Source: JALSIF01 sp026981635 [NCBI: bacterium]
GTDB lineage: Bacteria; 4484-113; JALSIF01
Reading direction: 5' to 3'
NCBI GenBank assembly: GCA_026981635.1
Contig: JALSIF010000279.1
Location: 1 to 10,623 of the forward strand
Length of the DNA: 10,623 nt
Below the pieces are notes generated by a model. The model saw nothing but the letters and a program-made list of their open reading frames with translations. It had not been told where the DNA came from and did not search any database. The translations under genes and the position numbers were made by a program. This document shows, piece after piece, positions 1 through 6,087 of the stretch. Within the stretch, counting starts at the first letter, position 1, and each line of letters opens with the position of its first letter.

Positions 1-1
1 C

Positions 2-631
2 CTAAGCCCCCTCTATGTGGACCCGCCGCGAAACATCCCTCCCCCCGACTTCGCCTTGGGTAGGCACCTCACCGGTTCCACCAAGCTTCGCCCCTACCTT
101 CTCTACGTGGGCTCCTCCGCCCCTCGCAAGCACCTTCCCCTGCTGGTTGACGCCTTCCTGGAGCTTCACCTCAGGGGCGAGTTTGACGGCTGGTTGGTGC
201 TGGCAGGAGCAACACTCCCCCCGCCCGAGATCCGCTCCGCCCCCCACCGCCCCTACCGACCAAGGATGCTTACCGAGTGGCCGGTCCGCTCCCTGGGCTA
301 TGTGACTGAACAGGAGCTACTTTCCCTCTACGCCCACGCCGAGCTTTTGGTCCACCTGGGCCACCCCGAGGGATACGGCTACCCGGTGGCCGAGGCCCTT
401 GCCATGGGCCTGCCCTGCGTGGTCCCGCGGGGGAGCGCCCAGGCCGAGCTGGGCCCGGAGGGGGTGGTGGAGACAGAGCTGGAGCTTGAGGCGGTGGTGA
501 GCGCCCTTTCGGAGGCCCTCCGCCGAAGGAGTGAACTTGCCCTGGAGGCTGCCAGGGAGGGAAAGAGGCTCAGGGCACGCCAGCCGGGGGCCGAGCTGAG
601 AGCCATAATTGACCAGTTTCTTTCCGACTAG
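2..631 (+). CDS. Glycosyltransferase family 4 (GT-B), C-terminal part, 5' truncated by window
   Basis: The frame is open from base 2, and the codons before the GTG at 17 read L-S-P-L-Y. The gene therefore begins upstream of the window and GTG 17 is not its start. The visible 209 residues are the nucleotide-sugar-binding half of a GT-B glycosyltransferase. They include the strand and helix YLLYVGSSAPRKHLPLLVDA, the G-Y-V-T-E-Q-E-L turn, and the segment P-E-G-Y-G-Y-P-V-A-E-A, which carries the E-x7-E-like motif that contacts the sugar donor in GT4 enzymes. By family knowledge it transfers a sugar from a nucleotide-sugar, probably in surface polysaccharide or glycolipid assembly. Acceptor and donor cannot be read from this part. 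It does not look like BshA, although BshA is also GT4. The stop is TAG at 629-631, and the next gene begins 58 bases later on the same strand. Confidence 0.85.
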   Translation, partial: LSPLYVDPPRNIPPPDFALGRHLTGSTKLRPYLLYVGSSAPRKHLPLLVDAFLELHLRGEFDGWLVLAGATLPPPEIRSAPHRPYRPRMLTEWPVRSLGYVTEQELLSLYAHAELLVHLGHPEGYGYPVAEALAMGLPCVVPRGSAQAELGPEGVVETELELEAVVSALSEALRRRSELALEAAREGKRLRARQPGAELRAIIDQFLSD

Positions 632-689
632 GCCTCTGCCGGCAGATTTAGCTGTATTTCCCCACCCGGTAGGTAGAATTTCCTTGCTG

Positions 690-1229
690 ATGGACTTTAA
701 GGGCTACGACATAGAGACCCTGGCGGAGATGCTTGAGCGGGGAGAGCTAAAGCCCGCCGCCGAGGGAGAGAGCAAGAAGGCTCCCTCCGAGCCTGCGCCG
801 GTGGCCACCGCCGACCTCCCTTCCCGCCAAGAGCTGGACCAGGTGGAGCTCCCCCCGCCTCCCTCCCAGACCACTGACCACTACGAGGAAAGCGCTGCCC
901 AACCGGAGAAGGTCTGTCCCACTCCCACGCCAGCCAAGGAGGAATCCTGCCCGGGGGACGAGTATGTGGTGGAGCTTCCCGACGAGGAGTGGAAGCAGCG
1001 GGTGGCCGAGGTGGTGGAGAAGCTCCGCCCCTTCATCCAGTTTGACGGCGGCGACATTGAAATCGTGGAGTACTGCCGCCCCAACATCAAGGTAAAGCTG
1101 CTCGGTGCCTGCATCGGCTGCCCCAGCTCGGTGGTCACCCTGAAGTGGTCCCTGGAGCAGGCCCTGCGTGACGAGGTGCCGGGCTTCGGGGAGATCATTG
1201 AGGTTGACCAGCTGGCCGACCTGATCTAG
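690..1229 (+). CDS. NifU C-terminal (Nfu) domain Fe-S protein with disordered N-terminal extension
   Basis: The product is 179 residues from ATG 690. Residues 1-20 form a short predicted helix (M-D-F-K-G-Y-D-I-E-T-L-A-E-M-L). Residues about 21-98 are rich in Pro, Glu and Ala and probably disordered. Residues about 103-175 are an Nfu domain, with D-G-G-D-I-E at 119-124 and the cluster-binding pair C141-I-G-C144 in L-L-G-A-C-I-G-C-P-S-S. Nfu domains carry or deliver Fe-S clusters, typically one cluster per dimer using CxxC from each subunit. C76, C87 and C129 are additional. Start choice: the frame is open back to TTG 609, which overlaps the previous gene. ATG 690 fits the first structured segment. 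TTG 684 is an alternative, 7 bases after AGGTAG (671-676), and adds two residues. The long linker is unusual, since most Nfu proteins are the domain alone or fused to an A-type or NifU domain. Confidence 0.88.
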   Translation: MDFKGYDIETLAEMLERGELKPAAEGESKKAPSEPAPVATADLPSRQELDQVELPPPPSQTTDHYEESAAQPEKVCPTPTPAKEESCPGDEYVVELPDEEWKQRVAEVVEKLRPFIQFDGGDIEIVEYCRPNIKVKLLGACIGCPSSVVTLKWSLEQALRDEVPGFGEIIEVDQLADLI

Positions 1230-1290
1230 CTCCGGGATGGTTTACAGCCCTGCCTGCCTCTGATAAGATTTCTTTGCTTAACAGGCGAGC

Positions 1291-1325
1291 GCCCGACCTG
1301 AGTGGTCAGGTCGGGCTTTTTTATT
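1291..1325 (+). terminator. Rho-independent terminator after the Nfu gene
   Basis: GCCCGACCTG (1291-1300) pairs perfectly with CAGGTCGGGC (1307-1316). A1301-T1306 adds an eleventh pair, leaving the tetraloop GTGG. A T-rich tract (TTTTTTATTT) follows directly. The site is 62 bases after the stop of the Nfu gene on the same strand. Confidence 0.93.
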
Positions 1326-1409
1326 TCCCCGCCGCTTCCTTCCGCCTTCTTACCTCAGGTATGAAGTCAGGAGAGAACAAAGGGCAACTTCCCCTAGTAG
1401 TTCAAGTAG

Positions 1410-1462
1410 GCACTCCTCCTTCCCCCAGAGTGCAGGGGCGGGATATCTTCCCGCCCCTTTTT
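1410..1462 (+). terminator. Second Rho-independent terminator preceded by a small hairpin
   Basis: GGGGCGGGA (1435-1443) pairs perfectly with TCCCGCCCC (1449-1457) around the loop TATCT. A1434-T1458 adds a pair, and T1458-T1462 forms the U-tract. Immediately 5' of it, GCACTC (1410-1415) pairs with GAGTGC (1428-1433) around a C-rich loop, so the two stems could stack. The C-run in that loop could also compete for the G-run of the terminator stem. No coding gene lies between this site and the previous terminator, so it ends a short noncoding transcript or acts as backup. Confidence 0.82.
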
Positions 1463-1539
1463 CATTCGGCTCTTTTTGCAGGTAGCTCCGCTTCCATCCC
1501 TGATCTAGGTTGAGACTGGCACATAACTGGCCGGTCACC

Positions 1540-1568
1540 TTGAAATGGCTGTCAACCGGATATCTACT
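1540..1568 (+). promoter_or_regulatory. Possible promoter for the lipoprotein gene
   Basis: TTGAAA (1540-1545, 5 of 6 to the -35 consensus) is followed after 17 bases by TCTACT (1563-1568, 4 of 6 to the -10 consensus). This would give a leader of about 75 bases before ATG 1651. The match is modest; it is proposed mainly because the terminator at 1434-1462 means a new transcript must begin in this interval. Confidence 0.3.
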
Positions 1569-1637
1569 TGGCTGCTGAACTCCGATAACCTCCTCACATC
1601 CTGAGACGGAAGTGCTCGGGAGGAACACTCTCCAAAA

Positions 1638-1645
1638 AGGAGGAG
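1638..1645 (+). promoter_or_regulatory. Shine-Dalgarno site deciding the lipoprotein start
   Basis: AAGGAGGA (1638-1645), core GGAGG at 1639-1643, lies 7 bases before ATG 1651. It rules out the in-frame GTG at 1612 as the start and puts the signal peptide at the very N-terminus. Confidence 0.9.
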
Positions 1646-1650
1646 CAAAG

Positions 1651-3474
1651 ATGACTGGACTAAATATCAGGAACCTGAGTGCACTGGCACTCTCCCTACT
1701 GTTCGTGCTGGTCGCCGCCTGTGGTGGTGGCGGTGGTGGGGGTGGAGCCGGAACCCCCGCACCCGGTCCCACCCCCCAGGCCGGCGGAACGGTCTCCGGC
1801 CAGATCCTGGGTGATCCCGCCGACGCCGACCTGTTCGGTTCCCGGGCCACCGCCCAGGCCGGAATCGGGAATCTGGTCGGTATTCCGGGCATAGAGGTCC
1901 GGGTGGAAAGCGAGGCGGGCGACGACCTCGGCGGGGACATCACCGACGACAGCGGCAACTTCCGCATTGACGATGTGCCCCCGGGCAATGTGCGGGTGAA
2001 GCTGCGCATTCGTACCCAGCTTGACTTCAACGGTGACGGCACCCCCGACGAGGTGGAGATCAAGATCCTGGCCAGCGTAAGCCAGGACCAGATCACCCAG
2101 CTCATTGAGCAGATCGGTCTCATTGACCTGGATGGGGACGGCCAGCCGGACGGCATCCTTCTGCGGGGAACAGTGGTGGACAACGGCCAGCAGCGTGAAC
2201 ACACCATGGGCTTTGATCCTTCCACCAACCAGACCTTTTCTGACACTAACGGAAATGGGGTGGTAGATGTAGATGACGCAAGCTTTGAGGACAATGACCT
2301 TGATGGAGTACCCGATGACCTTACCTCTCAATCTGAGGTGGAGGTTAAGGGTACAGTTGATTCCCTTGATGACCAGCAGATTGTAGTGGGGGGGATAAGT
2401 TTTCTACTTTCACCAACCACCCTGTGGCTTGACGACCATGGCATGGCTACCAGCAGAGATTATTTTGCTGCCGGCAGCTGTGTGGAGGTCAAGGGTTATC
2501 GTCAGGATGAGGACCTGCTGGCAGTCAGGGTTAAGGCCGAGGATGACTGCTCTCTGCTCGGAATTGAGGAGGAGGAGGTAGAGCTTGAGGGCACCATTGA
2601 TTCCATTGACGAAACCCAGATCACTGTCCGAGGGGTAACCTTCTCCCTTTCTCCCGATACCATCTGCTTTGACGAGAACCAAGTTGAGATCCCTTGCATC
2701 GATCTGTCCCCAGGGGACTTTGTTGAGGTAAAGGGCGTCTTCTCACCGCAGGGGCTGATAGCGGAAGAGGTTAAGCTTGATGACCTCTCACCCGATGCAC
2801 ATGAGGATGATGTGGACCATGGTCAAGGGATTGAGTTTGAGGGGGTGGTTGACGAAGTCGGGGATGGAACCGTTACGGTTGGTGGGCAGATTTGGGACAC
2901 GACCCAGGCCCAGTGCTACATGGATGATGGAAGCTCCATTGACTGCTCAGAGATCCAGCCTGGGATGCTGGTGGAGATAGAGGGCTATCAAGCTGAGGAT
3001 GGGGCTTTGGTTGCCACTGAGGTTGAGGTGGAGGAAGAACTGGCAGGAGATGAGCACCAAAACGGTGACGGTGATGAGGCCGGTCGGCAAGATGGCGATG
3101 GCGATGATGAAGGCCAGGACGAGGAAGTAGGAGAGGACGAGCATGATAACGATAACCAAGCTGGCGACGGCAACGCCGGGGAAGGCGTTGATGATGGAGC
3201 TGAGGAGAATGACGGTATGGCCGACGATGGGGCAGAGGAGCATGAAGATGGCGTAAGTGGCGAGGGTGATGATGGTCAGGAAGGGGGAGATGAGGGGCTG
3301 AACGAAGACGGGGATCTTGGCGATGACGGAAACGGAGGTAGTCCAGATCAAGGAACTGATCAGGACCAGACCGGTGGTGATGACGGCTCTTCCAACCAGG
3401 AGGAACAAGACCAGGAAGGTGAGCAGGAGCAGAGTGAAGACGAAGGTGAAGAAGAGGGGGAGCAAAACCGCTAG
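1651..3474 (+). CDS. Secreted lipoprotein: Ca-type loops, three DUF5666-like repeats, hyperacidic tail
   Basis: The product is 607 residues. Residues 1-24 are a lipoprotein signal peptide ending in the lipobox V21-A22-A23-C24, so the mature protein is probably lipid-anchored and exported. Eight glycines (25-32) and a Pro/Gly linker follow. Residues about 46-120 resemble a carboxypeptidase-regulatory-like beta domain (G-N-F-R-I-D-D-V-P-P-G). Asp-rich loops D-F-N-G-D-G-T-P-D (125-133), D-L-D-G-D-G-Q-P-D (159-167), D-T-N-G-N-G-V-V-D and D-N-D-L-D-G-V-P-D look like calcium-binding EF-hand or thrombospondin-3 type loops. Three DUF5666-like repeats follow at about 229-297, 309-377 and 394-461. Repeats 2 and 3 share a C-x9-C pair (C339/C349, C422/C432). 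Residues about 465-607 are almost only Asp, Glu, Gly, Gln and Asn. Function is unknown; a cell-surface, cation-binding or adhesive role is inference. It is flanked by a terminator upstream and a hairpin downstream, so it is probably monocistronic. Confidence 0.88.
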   Translation: MTGLNIRNLSALALSLLFVLVAACGGGGGGGGAGTPAPGPTPQAGGTVSGQILGDPADADLFGSRATAQAGIGNLVGIPGIEVRVESEAGDDLGGDITDDSGNFRIDDVPPGNVRVKLRIRTQLDFNGDGTPDEVEIKILASVSQDQITQLIEQIGLIDLDGDGQPDGILLRGTVVDNGQQREHTMGFDPSTNQTFSDTNGNGVVDVDDASFEDNDLDGVPDDLTSQSEVEVKGTVDSLDDQQIVVGGISFLLSPTTLWLDDHGMATSRDYFAAGSCVEVKGYRQDEDLLAVRVKAEDDCSLLGIEEEEVELEGTIDSIDETQITVRGVTFSLSPDTICFDENQVEIPCIDLSPGDFVEVKGVFSPQGLIAEEVKLDDLSPDAHEDDVDHGQGIEFEGVVDEVGDGTVTVGGQIWDTTQAQCYMDDGSSIDCSEIQPGMLVEIEGYQAEDGALVATEVEVEEELAGDEHQNGDGDEAGRQDGDGDDEGQDEEVGEDEHDNDNQAGDGNAGEGVDDGAEENDGMADDGAEEHEDGVSGEGDDGQEGGDEGLNEDGDLGDDGNGGSPDQGTDQDQTGGDDGSSNQEEQDQEGEQEQSEDEGEEEGEQNR

Positions 3475-3515
3475 AGTTACGCTTCACTAGGAGCTAGCTA
3501 GGGCTAAGTTCTCGG

Positions 3516-3556
3516 CCTGAGGGGGTAGACAGAGAAATATAGTCTGCCCCCTCAGG
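3516..3556. terminator. Large hairpin between convergent genes, possible bidirectional terminator
   Basis: CCTGAGGGGG (3516-3525) pairs with CCCCCTCAGG (3547-3556). The stem continues inward as TAGAC (3526-3530) with GTCTG (3542-3546), which includes one G-T pair, so it is 15 pairs long with an 11-base A/T-rich loop. It lies 41 bases after the lipoprotein stop and 5 bases after the stop of the minus-strand operon. Neither side has a clear U-tract. It could therefore end transcription with help, stabilise 3' ends, or block convergent read-through. Confidence 0.6.
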
Positions 3557-3561
3557 TTGAG

Positions 3562-4404
3562 CTACATCATAAATTGCTTAACTCTGTACGCTTCGCGGAG
3601 GCTCTCCTCCACGCTAGCCCGATCTCCTCGGTGCTCCTGAATAATCAAAAAAAAGTGGTTGTTTTTTTTAAGAGCTGAGAGGCAGCGCTCAATCCAAGGG
3701 TTGCTGACTAGAGCTAAGTGGTGGGAGTCGCTTTCTCCCCCATTATCCTGCAGGTGACAGGCCACCGCGCGGGGAGCATAGGCGATAAGCTTCTCCTCTC
3801 GCCTGGGGTCTAGGCGCAGGTGGCCGGTGTCAAGACAGAGAACCGCCTCATCGCCCAGCTCCTCCACCACCTTCTCCACCAGCCTCTCCCGGGGCTGGTT
3901 GCCGGGCAGGTTCTCCATCGCCAGCACCACCCCCGGGAAGCTCTCCCGCACCTTTTCATTTAGCTCCCGCCAGCTCTCCACTCCCACCCGGATCCGCAGG
4001 CTGAGGTCGGATAAATCCGTTTCCCTTACCTCGGTAAGGTGAACCACCTGAACCAGTCTTCCCCCGGGAACCAACCCCTCATCCACCAGCAGGTGGGCAA
4101 ACTGGGCGGCGGTGAGGTGGCTCTGTATGGTCATAGTCCGGGTTTCCCGATCGGGCGAGGTGAGGTCAAAGTGAGCCTCAATGGGCGAGTGGATGGAAGC
4201 TACCGGCACCCGGTGCTCCTTCAGGTAGGCGATGATGTGGGGCCAGCTCTCCCTCTCCATCCAGGGGTTGTGGACGGTGGGGTGGCCAAGGCTTACTGCG
4301 TCATAGCGAAAGCCGGCCGGACCCTCCCACTCCATATACTCGGCCCCCGCTTCCCACCCTGGGGTGAAGTAGCTGAAGTAGGTGGAGAGGGTGATCAGCC
4401 TCAC
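3562..4404 (-). CDS. Sugar phosphate isomerase/epimerase-like TIM-barrel protein (AP endonuclease 2 fold)
   Basis: The product is 280 residues, starting at a GTG (4402-4404), which is the usual length for the xylose-isomerase-like TIM-barrel superfamily. The metal-site pattern of that family is visible: M-E164-N-L-P-G, C-L-D192-T-G-H195, V-A-C-H217-L-Q-D-N-G-G-E-S-D226-S-H228-H229, and near the end I-I-Q-E257-H. Members isomerise or epimerise sugars or cyclitols, or act as AP endonuclease IV. The spacing here looks like the isomerase group, and the substrate cannot be read. The start is one base after the bshC stop, so the two are almost certainly translationally coupled, which suggests a link to bshC or simple operon packing. 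An A8 run and a T8 run (minus-strand codons 246-253) are unlike the rest of this GC-rich gene and make the 3' end sensitive to slippage. Confidence 0.85.
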   Translation of the reverse strand: MRLITLSTYFSYFTPGWEAGAEYMEWEGPAGFRYDAVSLGHPTVHNPWMERESWPHIIAYLKEHRVPVASIHSPIEAHFDLTSPDRETRTMTIQSHLTAAQFAHLLVDEGLVPGGRLVQVVHLTEVRETDLSDLSLRIRVGVESWRELNEKVRESFPGVVLAMENLPGNQPRERLVEKVVEELGDEAVLCLDTGHLRLDPRREEKLIAYAPRAVACHLQDNGGESDSHHLALVSNPWIERCLSALKKNNHFFLIIQEHRGDRASVEESLREAYRVKQFMM

Positions 4405-4405
4405 C

Positions 4406-6085
4406 TTAGGATGCCTCGCTGAGGCTGACCGGCTGGGTGTGGGGAACCACCGTCAGGCAGACCGTCCCGTAGCGGCCCGCCATGGATTCCCTGAGTCGCT
4501 CCAGGGTTGTCTCAAACCCAAACCGGCCCAGCAGCCAGAGCCAGCTCACTCTACGCTCCATAAAATCTCCCTCCGGGCGGACCCAGCCCATTATGCGCTC
4601 CACCCACTCTCGCTTGGGCCCCATTCTCCTCAGGGCCTCGCGATGGATCTTCTTGGCTATTTTTTCCAGCACGCCCCTCGCCTTGGCCAAGCGTGCCTCG
4701 GCCGACCGGGCCAGGGAGGGGTCCCACTCCATCAGCTCGTCCCTCAGCCGCTCATATCCCCTCTCCAGCGCCCCTTCCAGCTCCCTGAGGGCGGCCATCA
4801 CCCCTTCCGGCACCACCTGCCTGGCCTCTTCGCCCAACCAGTCCTCCGCCCCGTCGCAGGGAAGGCGCAGAGGGATGTCAAGTTCCCTCCAGCGGCGGGC
4901 CATCTCATCGCTGATCAACAGCGCCATGGGCCGGGGGAGCACCACCGGCATGCGGAGACCGAACTCCCCGAAAATAACCTCTGCCTGTGCCCAGTAGGCC
5001 ACCTCTGCCGGCCCCGCCACCAGCATGGCCAGGGGGATGGCCCTGCACTGGTAGACCGGTTTCAGCAGTGCGCTGGGTGAAAAGCGCTCCCCCTCCTCCT
5101 CAATCATCTGGATAAGCTCCACCGGTTCAAAGCGCCGTCCCGAATATTTGAGCACGAAGCTCCCGTCGCTTTCCCTGAGGAGCTTCTCCCGTCCCACCTC
5201 GCTGTGCAGGAAAACCAGCGTCTCCCCGGGCAGCACCGCAACCTGCTCATGGAAGCCGAGCCGTTTGAGCAGGCGGCTGCGGGCTAGGAGCTTCTCCTCC
5301 AGATCGGCGTGGTGGTGGATCACATGGAGGATGGTCTCTCGGTTTAGACGGGAGAAGAGTGGGGTGGAGGCGGGAACTACCACCAGCCCCTGCTCTCCCA
5401 GCACCCTGAGCATGAGCCGGGCAAAGGCCCCGCTGAAGGTAAAGCCCGGCTGATAGCACTCTGCTAGCAGTTCATAGACCCGCCTAGCGTCAACCCCCCC
5501 ATCGCGCAGGCTGGACACCAATCGGTCGGCTATCCCCCGCACCTCCCCGTTGAGCTCTATCTCCCGTACCGGCCTCAGCCCCGCCCCCTGGACGGTGGTG
5601 TGCTGGAGCCGGTCAAGGCCCCCCTCGTGGGGGATCTCCACTGCCCGCACCTCCTCAAAGTCGTGGTCCCAGTCGGGCATCCAGAAGATGGGAATAGTGG
5701 GCCGGCCGGTGATCTTCTCCACCCTTTCCGCCCAGTCCAGCACCGCCAGCGCCTTGCTCAGCACCATGAGCGGTCCTCCGAAAAGGGTGGTCTGCTGGCC
5801 GGCCGCCACCACCAGGGAACCTGGCTCGGCTAGGCGCCGCAGGTTTTCCAGGGAGGCGGGTGGGGCTCCTGCCCAGATGAGAAACTTCTCCATTGACTCA
5901 CTTAGCCGCTTGCGGGGGTGCCCCTGGCGGTCAATCTCCTCTGCTCGGGCTAGCAGGGAGGAGGCCAGCCGATCGCCCAGCTGGTGGTGGAAGAACTGGC
6001 TGGCCGAGGGCTCGCCGGCTTGGTAGTTGCTGAGCAGCTTGCTGGAAAGACCGAAGCAGTCGGGGTCTATGGTCTCGGGCAGCAT
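4406..6085 (-). CDS. bshC: Bacillithiol biosynthesis cysteine-adding enzyme BshC
   Basis: The product is 559 residues from ATG 6085, close to the roughly 540 typical of BshC. BshC is the putative ligase that adds cysteine to glucosaminyl-malate, the last step of bacillithiol synthesis in the cytoplasm. Family landmarks are A-G-Q-Q-T-T-L-F-G-G-P-L (about 95-106), I-F-W-M-P-D-W-D-H-D-F-E-E-V (about 133-146) and A-G-P-A-E-V-A-Y-W-A-Q in the middle third. The Lys/Arg/Glu-rich C-terminal region fits the family's coiled-coil segment. Start choice: an in-frame GTG at 6100 would overlap ubiX by 13 bases and lacks a ribosome site. ATG 6085 lies 2 bases after the ubiX stop, with AGGTGG upstream inside the ubiX 3' end. 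bshA and bshB are not in the window. The TIM-barrel gene follows after one base. Confidence 0.9.
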   Translation of the reverse strand: MLPETIDPDCFGLSSKLLSNYQAGEPSASQFFHHQLGDRLASSLLARAEEIDRQGHPRKRLSESMEKFLIWAGAPPASLENLRRLAEPGSLVVAAGQQTTLFGGPLMVLSKALAVLDWAERVEKITGRPTIPIFWMPDWDHDFEEVRAVEIPHEGGLDRLQHTTVQGAGLRPVREIELNGEVRGIADRLVSSLRDGGVDARRVYELLAECYQPGFTFSGAFARLMLRVLGEQGLVVVPASTPLFSRLNRETILHVIHHHADLEEKLLARSRLLKRLGFHEQVAVLPGETLVFLHSEVGREKLLRESDGSFVLKYSGRRFEPVELIQMIEEEGERFSPSALLKPVYQCRAIPLAMLVAGPAEVAYWAQAEVIFGEFGLRMPVVLPRPMALLISDEMARRWRELDIPLRLPCDGAEDWLGEEARQVVPEGVMAALRELEGALERGYERLRDELMEWDPSLARSAEARLAKARGVLEKIAKKIHREALRRMGPKREWVERIMGWVRPEGDFMERRVSWLWLLGRFGFETTLERLRESMAGRYGTVCLTVVPHTQPVSLSEAS

Positions 6086-6087
6086 CT

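Larger units (their letters stand above)
1230..1650. other. Gene-free interval with two terminators and the 5' region of the lipoprotein gene
   Basis: I see no gene with a ribosome site in these 421 bases on either strand. The stretch contains the terminator of the upstream genes (1291-1325), a segment with a second hairpin plus terminator (1410-1462), a weak promoter candidate (1540-1568) and the Shine-Dalgarno site of the lipoprotein gene. A 79-codon open frame at 1274-1513 runs through both terminators, has no ribosome site and is not considered coding. Confidence 0.6.

Noticed and set aside
1-631. The truncated glycosyltransferase as BshA, since bshC is in the window and BshA is also GT4
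   Set aside because: The visible C-terminal half does not show the BshA-like pattern around the donor site, and the gene is on the other strand some 4 kb away. It reads as a generic GT4 enzyme.
1274-1513. 79-codon open frame on the + strand
   Set aside because: It runs through two strong terminators, has no ribosome site, and its composition follows the hairpins rather than a protein.
1350-2294. 314-codon open frame on the minus strand
   Set aside because: It is antisense to the lipoprotein gene and crosses terminators. It is Ser/Pro-rich shadow coding typical of the complement of a GC-rich gene.
3647-3669. A8-N7-T8 as an intrinsic terminator
   Set aside because: The stem has only A-T pairs and lies within the coding region of the TIM-barrel gene. 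It was reported instead as a possible slippage site.
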